Assembly: GCA_018716505.1 (NCBI GenBank) | Contig: DVJW01000139.1 | Coordinates: forward strand, 1 to 42,488 | Direction: 5' to 3' | Length of the DNA stretch: 42,488 bases | Source: Candidatus Faecaligallichristensenella faecipullorum | GTDB lineage: Bacteria; Bacillota; Clostridia; Christensenellales; Aristaeellaceae | In this document: positions 15,860 through 23,462 of the stretch, piece after piece | Position numbering within the stretch: position 1 is the stretch's first letter | How the letters are laid out: every line of letters begins with the position of its first letter | Translations under genes and position numbers: made by a program | The notes under the pieces: model-generated | Database searches by the model: none | What the model was told of the DNA's origin: nothing | Seen by the model: the letters and a program-made list of their open reading frames with translations, nothing else

Positions 15860-18859
15860 ATGCTGGAACAGGATTTTTTGACGCCGCCGGATTCCTGCCG
15901 GGGCACGGATTTCTGGATGCTCAACGATGAGCTGGAGGAGGGCGAGCTCAGGCGCCAGCTGCGCTCCATGCGCGATCAGGGGGTGGCGTCGGTCATTGCC
16001 CGCACCTATATCGGGCTCAGGTCCGACTATCCGGGCAAAGATTGGATGAAAAAAATGCATGTGGTGGTGGACGAGGCCAAGAAGCTGGGCATGACGGTTT
16101 TCATGCAGGCCGGTTACATGCCCGAGGCCGTGCTGGGCCTGCCTGAGGAATTCTCTTTGGGCGAGGTGCGCGCCTGTCCCGCGGGTCAGGGCCAGGGCCG
16201 GGTGTTGGATTCCTTTAACGGGGTGGACTATTGTTTAACCAGCTCCAGGACCATATTGGATATGCTCAGCCCCGAGGCCTGCGCCTTTTATGTGAAACAG
16301 AGCTATGAGGAGATGTGGAAGGAATTTAAGGACGAGTACGGCAAGACCATTGTGTCCATGTGGGTGGACGAGCCCAGCTTTGCCAAGGTGGCGTTGCCCT
16401 GGACCAAGGGGCTTCCGGCGGCCTATGAGCGGCTCTGGTCCGAAGCCTTTCCCATGGAGCAGCTGCACCTGTTGTTCGTGGACGGCCCGGGGGATGGGTT
16501 CTTTAGGCTGAAATATTGGCGCACCGTGCTGGAACTGATGAAAAACGCCTATTTCAAGACGGTGCGCGACTGGGGACGCGCCAATCACATCCGCTTTAGC
16601 GGCCACCTGATGGAAGAAGACACCATGGAGCGCCAAATCCGCGCCACCTGCTTCACCATGCCCATGTACAAATACTTTGATATTCCGGGCATCGACTACC
16701 TGACCGCGGAAATGGATTGGGTGCATGGGGAGATCAAGCCCGAAAAGCCCTTCGACGAGCGGTGGAGCCATTACGCCCGCTACAATACCCCGCTGCAGTG
16801 CAGCTCCGCCGCCCATCAGGCCGGGCAAAAGGTGATCCTGGCCGAGATGTACGGGGTGAGCACCGAAAACCTGAACCTCAGGGATCAAAAGCAGATGTTC
16901 GATCATTTCGCCTCGCTGGGCATCAACCACCGCAGCGTACACGGCATCTTTTATTCGCTGCGCGGCCGGGGCAAGCGCGCCTATCCGCCCCATGTGAGCG
17001 ATTATCAGCCCTATTGGCCCAAATACCATCTGCTCACCGACGCCCTGGCCCGGGAGAGCGCCTTTTTGCGGGCCGGAGAGCCGGCGCGCGACGTGCTGCT
17101 CCTGCATCCCATGGAGACCGCCTTCAGCCTGTATCGGGCCAGGAATGAGCGGGGCGTTCAGCACAACCCGGAGCTGGGACGTGCCGACGCGGCCTTTAAC
17201 CAGACCATCCTGGCCCTGATGGGCATGGGGGCCAACTTTGAGCTGGGCGACGAGGACACCATCGCCGAAATGGGCGCGGTGGACGCGGACGGCGCGTTTG
17301 TGGTGGGCAAGATGCGCTATCGAACCGTGATTTTGCCGGATATGCGCTTTATCCGCCGCAGCACCTTGGCCTTGCTTCAAACCTTCATGAGCCGGGGCGG
17401 CCGGGTGGTGATTTACGGAAAGCGCCCGGAATTTTTGGACGACGGAAGCGCGCTAAACGAAGGGGCGCTGGAGGGCGCGCAAAGGGCGGACTCCACCCGC
17501 GAACTGGAGGAATATCTGAAAAAAGCGCCCCAAACCTATCGCTTTGAGGCCAGAAACGGCGAGGCCTGGGTGCAGATCTACGCGCAGCGGAAGGGCGATG
17601 AGCGCCTGTTCTTCCTGACCAACGCCAATTGCCGGGAGCGGGCAGCGGGCAGCCTGGTGGTGCCCGGGCAAATGGAGTGCCATTGCTTTGAGGCGCTGGA
17701 TGGATCCGTTTCGCCCTATCCGGTCCGGTCAGAGGACGGTTTTACCCGGGTAGAGGTGGAATTGGAGGCCGGGGGCAGCCTGATGCTTCGCCTTCGCCCG
17801 GGCCAGGGGCAAACCGCCGTTCCATCCGGGCCGGAGGTGGTGCTGCCCCTCAAACCCAAATGGCGCATCCGCCGGGAGGACCCCAACGCGCTGGTGCTGG
17901 AGATGTTCCGCTTTGCCAGGGACGGCCAGGCGATGAGCGGTCAGGCCTATCCCATACTGGCCATACAGGATGAGCTGCTGAGTCAGGGATTTACCGGCGA
18001 ATTGACCCTTGAAACCGGGTTTGAGAACGAAATTCCCCTGGAAAACCTGCGCCTGGCCCTGGAATATCCAAAGCAGCAGCGCCTGGAGCTGGACGGCGTT
18101 CCCCTTTTGAATGACCCCACGGGCTGCTACCGCTGTTTTGCCTTTGAGACGGTTGCGCTGCCCCGCCTGGAGCCGGGCCGCCATACGTTGACCATTCGGC
18201 GGCATTTTGAGCCCATGCGCAAGCCCACCTCCACCGTGACCTCGCTGTTTGAGAATTTGGGCGGGGTGGATTTGGAGCCCATGCTGATTCTGGGGGATTT
18301 CGCGGTGCGCTCGGCCATCGAGCCCGGGGTGCGCGGCTGCGTGCGGATGAGCGAGGATTTTGTGCTCACCCGGGAAACGGAATGGGCCGGGGAAGAGCTG
18401 GTCTCCCAAGGCTATCCCTTCTATTGCGGAGTCATGGAGATGACGTGCGAAATTCAGCTGCCCGATGGGGCAAAAGAGGCGCGCCTGACCCTGGACGGGC
18501 TGCTGGCCGCCGAGGCCGAGGTGCGGCTGAACGGCGAATCCTGCGGGGAAATGACCTGGGCGCCCTACAGCGTACCCCTTAAAAATTTGCGCCCGGGCAA
18601 GAACGACCTGACCCTTCGGCTGCACGGAACCTTGCGCAACCTGCTGGGCCCCTGGCACCGGCCGGTGGGGGAAATCGGGGCTTGCTGGGCCGGATATGAC
18701 GCGCCCAATCAGCCCTGGCAGGGATGCTTTGCCCATGAGGACGGCCGCACCTATCCCGATTGGGCCCAGCGGCGCAGGCCCGACAAGCCGGGCTGGACCG
18801 AGTCCTATCTGCTGTTGCCCCTGGGGTTGGCAGGCGCGGCGCTGCGGTGGAAAATCTGA
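15860..18859 (+). CDS. Large glycoside hydrolase-like protein (TIM barrel + beta-sandwich)
   Basis: A 999-aa protein without a signal peptide, so probably cytoplasmic. The N-terminal ~380 residues look like a (beta/alpha)8 barrel starting FWMLNDELEEGELRRQL. Candidate catalytic acids are E171 in SMWVDEPSF and E329 in ILAEMYGVS, with FSGHLMEED between them. A flavodoxin/glutamine-amidotransferase-like middle domain follows (YRTVILPDMRFIRRS, RGGRVVIYGK), as in clan GH-A trimerising glycosidases. The last ~350 residues look like beta-sandwich modules, one near LDGLLAAEAEVRLNGESC resembling a GH2-type galactose-binding domain. The arrangement resembles GH106-like alpha-L-rhamnosidases, but I cannot assign a family. 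It shares an operon with an arabinose/fucose-isomerase-like enzyme, so it probably releases a pentose or deoxysugar from imported oligosaccharides (inference). Confidence 0.72.
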   Translation: MLEQDFLTPPDSCRGTDFWMLNDELEEGELRRQLRSMRDQGVASVIARTYIGLRSDYPGKDWMKKMHVVVDEAKKLGMTVFMQAGYMPEAVLGLPEEFSLGEVRACPAGQGQGRVLDSFNGVDYCLTSSRTILDMLSPEACAFYVKQSYEEMWKEFKDEYGKTIVSMWVDEPSFAKVALPWTKGLPAAYERLWSEAFPMEQLHLLFVDGPGDGFFRLKYWRTVLELMKNAYFKTVRDWGRANHIRFSGHLMEEDTMERQIRATCFTMPMYKYFDIPGIDYLTAEMDWVHGEIKPEKPFDERWSHYARYNTPLQCSSAAHQAGQKVILAEMYGVSTENLNLRDQKQMFDHFASLGINHRSVHGIFYSLRGRGKRAYPPHVSDYQPYWPKYHLLTDALARESAFLRAGEPARDVLLLHPMETAFSLYRARNERGVQHNPELGRADAAFNQTILALMGMGANFELGDEDTIAEMGAVDADGAFVVGKMRYRTVILPDMRFIRRSTLALLQTFMSRGGRVVIYGKRPEFLDDGSALNEGALEGAQRADSTRELEEYLKKAPQTYRFEARNGEAWVQIYAQRKGDERLFFLTNANCRERAAGSLVVPGQMECHCFEALDGSVSPYPVRSEDGFTRVEVELEAGGSLMLRLRPGQGQTAVPSGPEVVLPLKPKWRIRREDPNALVLEMFRFARDGQAMSGQAYPILAIQDELLSQGFTGELTLETGFENEIPLENLRLALEYPKQQRLELDGVPLLNDPTGCYRCFAFETVALPRLEPGRHTLTIRRHFEPMRKPTSTVTSLFENLGGVDLEPMLILGDFAVRSAIEPGVRGCVRMSEDFVLTRETEWAGEELVSQGYPFYCGVMEMTCEIQLPDGAKEARLTLDGLLAAEAEVRLNGESCGEMTWAPYSVPLKNLRPGKNDLTLRLHGTLRNLLGPWHRPVGEIGACWAGYDAPNQPWQGCFAHEDGRTYPDWAQRRRPDKPGWTESYLLLPLGLAGAALRWKI

Positions 18860-18872
18860 TCAACAAGAAAAA

Positions 18873-18897
18873 GGGTCCGGGCGCAATTCCCGGACCC
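18873..18897. terminator. Terminator stem-loop, left duplicate flanking element copy 1
   Basis: GGGTCCGGG / CCCGGACCC with a 7-nt loop, preceded by AAAAA. On the minus strand it has a T run; on the plus strand the expected T tract has been displaced by the element that begins at 18898. An exact copy lies at 19122-19146. Confidence 0.8.
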
Positions 18898-19121
18898 AGC
18901 GTGTCGAAAAAGTCGACACGCTGTCAGGAAAATGAATACTTCATTTTCCTGAGTTGCATCATTTTCTTGCTGCCTTCGGCAGCGGCCAGAAAATGATAAA
19001 GGAAGCGGCCACCTGGGCCGCTCCTCGCGGCGTACACGCCGCCGCTGCGGATTGAATATGAAGGGGCCCCAGCCCCTTCATGCATCCCCAAGGAAATAAT
19101 TAAGGTTTTTTGACAGCCTGA
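18898..19121 (+). repeat. Hairpin-rich dispersed element, copy 1 (224 bp)
   Basis: A non-coding element made of six consecutive stems. H1 is AGCGTGTCGA/TCGACACGCT. H2 is TCAGGAAAATGA/TCATTTTCCTGA. H3 is a long stem ATCATTTTCT/AGAAAATGAT closing over GCTGCC-TTC-GGCAGC. H4 is GCGGCC/GGCCGC, H5 is GCGGCG/CGCCGC, and H6 is TGAAGGGGC/GCCCCTTCA. Segments between the stems (GTTGCATC, CGCTGCGGATTGAATA, TGCATCCCC) are identical in copies 1-3. The copy lies between two convergent genes and inside a duplicated terminator. It contains no convincing ORF. It could be a MITE-like element or a mobile structured RNA; I do not recognise the family. Confidence 0.85.
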
Positions 19122-19146
19122 GGGTCCGGGCGCAATTCCCGGACCC
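19122..19146. terminator. Terminator stem-loop, right duplicate flanking element copy 1
   Basis: Exact 25-bp repeat of 18873-18897, here followed by TGATTTTTC, so it keeps the plus-strand T tract of the original convergent terminator. The base before both copies is also A, making a 26-bp direct repeat. Confidence 0.85.
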
Positions 19147-19154
19147 TGATTTTT

Positions 19155-20372
19155 CTATGGAACGGCGTTCATCCGCATATATTCCGCATAGGGCAAGGCG
19201 GCCGAGGTGGCGTATACGCATCCGCTGTAGCGGGACATATCCCGATTGATGAATTCAAAGGGCGCGCCCAATTCCCGATGGCGCCAGGTGTGCCGGATAA
19301 ACTCCTCCATCAGCGCCTGGGCCAGATCCGGAGCCTGGGGCTTTAAAGCCGCGTAGTACCATCCGGTGGGGGTGGACCAATAGTCCTCGTTTTGATAGCC
19401 GCCGCCCGGGCCCTTGCTCTGCCAATAGGGCGGATCGCAGCTGAGCGGCAGTTGGCGCACATAGCCGTGTTCCACCGCGGTGCGGCGGATATAGGCGGTT
19501 TCCAGCGCCTTGCGGGTGCGTTCCAGCGCCTGGGTTCGCCCGTCCAACACCCCGATGGAAACCGCGTAGGCCGTGCTCCATACGTCCCACTGGCGGCAGA
19601 TTCGGCTGGCCGAATAGAACCACCCGCTTTCCGGGTCATATAAATTGGATAGAATGGATTCGTCGATGCGTTGGGCCCGGGCCGTTCCGTCCCCCATCAG
19701 CCCCATTTCCTGCAAAGCCAGGGCGGCCTGCCGCCTGAGCAGCGAGGGCATCAGCATCAGGCCCGACTTATGGATGGAATCACAGAAGCCCCAATCCACC
19801 ACATACCGGCGGTCGTCCCCGGTGCAAAGGCCGGTTTTGGGATCAATGCAGTAGCCTTCCCAGGCGCGCGTCAGCCGCTCGCCCAGCGCCATGCCCGCAT
19901 AGTCCCGCCGTAAAACCGCCCTGTCGCCGGTTTGGCGCACATATTGGGCAGCCATCAGGATAAACCAATAGTTGTCGTCCAGCGGGGGATAGAAGCCAAA
20001 GGCGCCCTGTCCCTGGTCGTCCCCGTCCGAATAAGTGCCCGGAAAGAACACCGGGCGCCCGTTGTAGTTGATATGGTCGGCCACCGCAAAGGGCGGAACC
20101 CGCAGGGCATGCTGAAGCGCCCGGGGCTCAGGCCCGTTTTGGCCGCACAGGGCGATGTATTCGATATAGTGCAGCAGGTCGTCGTCGGCCATGAGTCCGC
20201 TCAGCGAACTCATGGCGCAGTCGCGCACCCAAAAGCTGGGGTATTTGTCATCCCCGGCGGGCAGAAACACCGGAAGCCGCCGCTCTGCGCCATAATAGCG
20301 GCAGTCCTTTTCAAAGCGGCAGGCGGCCAGGGTGCTTTGGGCGATTTCAAGAAGATGTGAAGCGCATTCCAT
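19155..20372 (-). CDS. Six-hairpin ((alpha/alpha)6) glycosidase-like protein
   Basis: A 405-aa protein that looks like an (alpha/alpha)6-barrel glycosidase, with repeated helical hairpins rich in aromatic residues. Characteristic segments are YPSFWVRDCAMSSLSGL near the N-terminus, HINYNGRPVFFPGTYSDG, PPLDDNYWFILMAAQYV and, near the C-terminus, GGGYQNEDYWSTPTGWYY. Acidic residues in WVRD, DDNY and QNED are candidate catalytic groups. No signal peptide is visible, so it is probably cytoplasmic. GH family is uncertain; GH63-, GH125- or GH15-like six-hairpin enzymes are all possible. It converges on the glycosidase/isomerase operon and shares the (now duplicated) terminator with it, so joint use in glycan breakdown is likely. 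Its own promoter lies at 20412-20440. Confidence 0.75.
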   Translation of the reverse strand: MECASHLLEIAQSTLAACRFEKDCRYYGAERRLPVFLPAGDDKYPSFWVRDCAMSSLSGLMADDDLLHYIEYIALCGQNGPEPRALQHALRVPPFAVADHINYNGRPVFFPGTYSDGDDQGQGAFGFYPPLDDNYWFILMAAQYVRQTGDRAVLRRDYAGMALGERLTRAWEGYCIDPKTGLCTGDDRRYVVDWGFCDSIHKSGLMLMPSLLRRQAALALQEMGLMGDGTARAQRIDESILSNLYDPESGWFYSASRICRQWDVWSTAYAVSIGVLDGRTQALERTRKALETAYIRRTAVEHGYVRQLPLSCDPPYWQSKGPGGGYQNEDYWSTPTGWYYAALKPQAPDLAQALMEEFIRHTWRHRELGAPFEFINRDMSRYSGCVYATSAALPYAEYMRMNAVP

Positions 20373-20411
20373 GGATTGATCCCTCCGCCAGGCGTGTTTG
20401 GTGTTGACTCC

Positions 20412-20440
20412 ATTATAACCCCTGGGCGCGCCCGGTGGAA
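20412..20440 (-). promoter_or_regulatory. Promoter of the six-hairpin glycosidase gene
   Basis: On the minus strand TTCCAC, 17 nt, perfect TATAAT, about 40 nt before the ATG at 20372, which has GGAGGG upstream. Confidence 0.6.
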
Positions 20441-20452
20441 GGGGGATTCGCG

Positions 20453-21244
20453 CTATTCGGCGCTTAGCAGCATTTCATAGGTAAACCGCGTCATGGATTT
20501 TTTCAGCAGGATCCAGGCCAGCAGCGCGCAAAGCGCGCCCAGTCCCAGCAGGATCCAGGCGTTTAACAGCATCGCGCCGGTAAACTGCCCGGCCATCAAC
20601 AGCACGACCGGAATGATGAGAAACACCGCGCTCTGCTGGGATTCCTCCACGCTCTGCGCCTTGGCCGAACCCCGGACGATCAAGGTCACCGCGATCAGCG
20701 AGATGGCCGGAGAAACCAAAAGCAGAATCACCAGCCAGTTGACATCCGGGCGCAGAAGGCGCCCCATGAGCAGGAAGGTTTCCAATTCCAGCACCAAAAC
20801 CATGGCGCAGAAGGAAATCAGCGAGACCATCATGCTCAGCAAAAAGGAGGCCATGACCTTGGCGCGAAAGATTTGCTTTACCGACAGGGGACAGTACAAA
20901 AGCGTCTCCAGGGTGTGCTTTTCCTTTTCGCCCACAAAGGCGCTGGCCGCCATGATGGAGGCCGTCATGATGGGGATAATCAAAAAGAACGACGGAAGGA
21001 TATAGTTAAAGATCAGCCCCACCGCCGAAAGCTCCAAACTGGCGGTCTGTGCCGCCGGGGGCAAGAGGGCCAGGAGCTTTTGAAAGTCCGGGTCGTCCGG
21101 TGTGAAATGGATGGCCAACACAAAGATGGACGGCATGATGATGGTGAGCGCCAGCGGAACCACCAGCAGGGCGGTGAGCAGCCGCTTGTTGGATGTGACC
21201 CCGCGAAAATCTTTTTGGATAATGGCCAGCATTGCGGTTTTCAT
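20453..21244 (-). CDS. ABC-2 type transporter permease (NatB-like)
   Basis: A 263-aa membrane subunit of an ABC-2 type exporter. About six transmembrane segments are visible (for example TALLVVPLALTIIMPSIFVLAI, FNYILPSFFLIIPIMTASIMAASAF and LVILLLVSPAISLIAVTLIV). The central motif VGEKEKHTLETLLYCPLSVKQIF is the conserved cytoplasmic loop of NatB/ABC-2 permeases that follows the second helix. Its ATG overlaps the stop of the ATPase gene upstream by 4 bp, so both are made together. Substrate unknown: sodium, drugs, lipids or a peptide are all possible for this family. Confidence 0.88.
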   Translation of the reverse strand: MKTAMLAIIQKDFRGVTSNKRLLTALLVVPLALTIIMPSIFVLAIHFTPDDPDFQKLLALLPPAAQTASLELSAVGLIFNYILPSFFLIIPIMTASIMAASAFVGEKEKHTLETLLYCPLSVKQIFRAKVMASFLLSMMVSLISFCAMVLVLELETFLLMGRLLRPDVNWLVILLLVSPAISLIAVTLIVRGSAKAQSVEESQQSAVFLIIPVVLLMAGQFTGAMLLNAWILLGLGALCALLAWILLKKSMTRFTYEMLLSAE

Positions 21245-22155
21245 GGGTTGGTCTCCTTTCCCCTGGCGGTGAGCGCAAAGTAAATGTCCTCCAGGCTGGG
21301 ATATTGGGCCGAAACGGCGTAAATCTGCCCGCCGCCTTCCACGATGCGGCGGACCAGGGCGGGAATTTCTTCTTCGGATTGGATGCCCATTTCGTATTGG
21401 TCTGCGTGGCCCTTTCGCAGCGGAAGCCCGATGGGCAAGCGGGCGGCCCGGATCTGGAGCGTCAGGCCGGAAAAGGCCCGCTTCCGCAGCTGCTCCAGGG
21501 TTCCGGCGGCCAGCAGCCGCCCCTCCTCGATCAGGCCGTACCGGGTGCAGATCTCCTGGGCGTATCTGAGCTGATGGGTGCAGAGGAAAACGGTGATCCC
21601 CTCATTTTGGGCCAATTCCCGAATCATCCGGTTGACCCTTTGGGCGCTTTCTGGGTCCAGGCCCGAGGTGGGCTCATCCAGAAAGAGCACCTGGGGCCGG
21701 TGAATCAGCGCCCGGGCCAGGGACAGCCTTTGGCGCATGCCGGTGGAATAGGCGGCCAGCTTTCGATCCCGGGCCTCCATAAGATCCAGCCGGCCCAGCA
21801 GGGACTCCGCCTGCGCCTTCGCCTGATCCTTGGGCATGCCAAAGACCGAGGCATAAAAAATCAGGTTTTGCATGCCGGTCATGTGGTCGTACATCTGGGC
21901 ATGCTCGGTGACCACCCCGGACAGGGCGTGAATTTTTTCGGGTTGTTTGGCCGGATCCAAACCCAGCACCCGGATTTTTCCCTGGGAAGGGGCGAGCATT
22001 CCGTTTAACAGCTTGACCGTTGTGGTTTTTCCGGCCCCGTTGGGCCCCAAAAAACCGAACACTTCGCCCTGCTCCAAAGAGAGGGAAATCTGCCGGAGCG
22101 CCTGTTTCCCGCCGGGATAGGTCTTGGAAAGGTCCTGTAAAACCACGGTGTCCAT
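21241..22155 (-). CDS. ABC transporter ATP-binding protein (NatA-like)
   Basis: A 304-aa ATPase for the ABC-2 permease. Walker A is GPNGAGKTTT, the signature is YSTGMRQRLSLARAL (in place of LSGGQ, as usual for this subgroup), Walker B with the catalytic Glu is VLFLDEPTSGLD, and the H-loop is FLCTHQL. A C-terminal ~80-residue extension after the nucleotide-binding domain is typical of CcmA/NatA-type proteins. ATG at 22155 abuts the TAA stop of the regulator gene, and its 3' end overlaps the permease by 4 bp. The three genes form a regulator-ATPase-permease operon. Confidence 0.93.
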   Translation of the reverse strand: MDTVVLQDLSKTYPGGKQALRQISLSLEQGEVFGFLGPNGAGKTTTVKLLNGMLAPSQGKIRVLGLDPAKQPEKIHALSGVVTEHAQMYDHMTGMQNLIFYASVFGMPKDQAKAQAESLLGRLDLMEARDRKLAAYSTGMRQRLSLARALIHRPQVLFLDEPTSGLDPESAQRVNRMIRELAQNEGITVFLCTHQLRYAQEICTRYGLIEEGRLLAAGTLEQLRKRAFSGLTLQIRAARLPIGLPLRKGHADQYEMGIQSEEEIPALVRRIVEGGGQIYAVSAQYPSLEDIYFALTARGKETNP

Positions 22156-23280
22156 TTATGTGTCCTCCTCGTTGTGCCGTAAACGTGCCACCATGCCCTG
22201 AAAGCGCGGGTCTTCCCGCAAGGCCGAAAAGGCCGGATTTTCTGAAAGCGCCTGGGTCATGCTGCGGCGGATGACGGATTCCTCCCTGGGCGGATGATCG
22301 CCCAGGGGCAGGGCCCGCTCAATCCATCCCTCCAGCAGGGTAAAAAAGCCGTCCCCATGCAGCCGAAGCGGATAGATATCGCCGGTGGCCAGGCGGGTGT
22401 ACCGCTCCAGAATCTCCAGGGCCCTCTCCGGTTCTCCCCGGGCGGCCCATGCCTGCGCCAAATCGATATAGCAGGTCAGCAGGATGCCGGGATGCAGGGT
22501 TTCCAGGTGAAAGGCGTCCGACAGGGCCTGCAGGCGCGCGCGGGCCCCGTCAAACCCGGCGGGGTCGTCCTGGGTCAGGCCGATATAGGAAGACAAAAGG
22601 CCGCAAAGGGAGAGCATTTCCCGGTAAATGCCCACCTGCAAAATCCGCTTGGCCTCCGAAGTGTTGCCCATCCTTTTATGGGCCGAGGACAGCAGCGTCT
22701 CGGCGGGGCCGATCCCCATCCGGTCTTCATCCAACAGGTCGAACACCTCCGCCGGGCGGTTGAGGGCCAACAGGCAGTAGGCCGCCATCTGCTGGGCCTC
22801 TTTGGCCAGGCTGGGGTCGCCGGTGCCCTCTTTTACCCGGAGGAAGAGCGCCTGCGCCTCCTCAAGCACCTGTTCGGACGCCGGGACGGTTCCGGCCATC
22901 GTGCAATGGTTGACCAGCAAAGCGCCAACCTGAAACAGCAGCGGATAGCAGGAATAGTATTTCCTGGCCGTTTCCCGGCAATGCTTGAGCGGGACATCAA
23001 AGGGAAGGGTGGAGAATTCCCCGGCGGTTCGCTCATACCACTGGCGGATCTCCGCCTTTTCCATCTGCGGCTCATAGCCCATGAGCGCATCGATGCTGAT
23101 GTCGAAAAAAGAGGCCAGTTTGGGCAGCATGAAGATATCCGGATAGCTGGCCCCGGTCTCCCACTTGGAAACCGCGGCTTTGGAAACGCCCAAATGTTCC
23201 GCCAATTGATCCTGGGTCATTCCGCGCCGGCGGCGGTTTTCCGTCAGCACCCGGCCCAGGTTGATTTCCTTCATGGCCAT
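22156..23280 (-). CDS. XRE-family regulator with TPR-like C-terminus
   Basis: A 374-aa protein. The N-terminal helix-turn-helix (about 6-65) is a clear Cro/C1 type: NRRRRGMTQDQLAEHLGVSK then AAVSKWETGASYPDIFMLP. The remaining ~300 residues are helical with alternating hydrophobic pattern and repeated short helix pairs (for example VFDLLDEDRMGIGPAETLLSS, LARAWAARGEPERALEILERY-like), suggesting tetratricopeptide repeats that bind a signal peptide or protein. This domain pairing upstream of an ABC exporter is common in Bacillota and suggests control of that exporter. The first ATG (23280) has AGGAGG about 11 nt upstream; a second ATG two codons on is less likely. Its promoter is at 23301-23329. 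Confidence 0.9.
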   Translation of the reverse strand: MAMKEINLGRVLTENRRRRGMTQDQLAEHLGVSKAAVSKWETGASYPDIFMLPKLASFFDISIDALMGYEPQMEKAEIRQWYERTAGEFSTLPFDVPLKHCRETARKYYSCYPLLFQVGALLVNHCTMAGTVPASEQVLEEAQALFLRVKEGTGDPSLAKEAQQMAAYCLLALNRPAEVFDLLDEDRMGIGPAETLLSSAHKRMGNTSEAKRILQVGIYREMLSLCGLLSSYIGLTQDDPAGFDGARARLQALSDAFHLETLHPGILLTCYIDLAQAWAARGEPERALEILERYTRLATGDIYPLRLHGDGFFTLLEGWIERALPLGDHPPREESVIRRSMTQALSENPAFSALREDPRFQGMVARLRHNEEDT

Positions 23281-23300
23281 CGCCTCGCTTTCCTCCTATG

Positions 23301-23329
23301 ATTGTATGGCGTTTTGGGGCAAAATACAA
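23301..23329 (-). promoter_or_regulatory. Promoter of the XRE-ABC operon
   Basis: On the minus strand TTGTAT, 17 nt, TACAAT, directly upstream of the AGGAGG of the regulator gene, giving a very short leader. A hairpin, CGTTGA/TCAACG, lies at about 23348-23364 upstream of the -35. Confidence 0.6.
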
Positions 23330-23408
23330 TGGAGCCGCGCTCAACTCCCGTTGAAAAAATCAACGGACAGGAAACTTGAGCGGTTGAAATCCGAGATGGA
23401 CACAAGAA

Positions 23409-23447
23409 AACCCGCGGGCCTCGGTTTTTTATCGAAGCACGCGGGTT
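23409..23447 (-). terminator. Terminator of the M24 peptidase gene
   Basis: AACCCGCG and CGCGGGTT form the stem; on the minus strand a short T-rich tract (TTTTCTT) follows. It sits 16 nt past the stop codon. Confidence 0.65.
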
Positions 23448-23462
23448 GCGATAGATGTTTCG

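Noticed and set aside
18898-19121. CRISPR or short tandem array at the hairpin elements
   Set aside because: There are no regularly spaced direct repeats with unique spacers; the repeats are single ~224-bp units kilobases apart.
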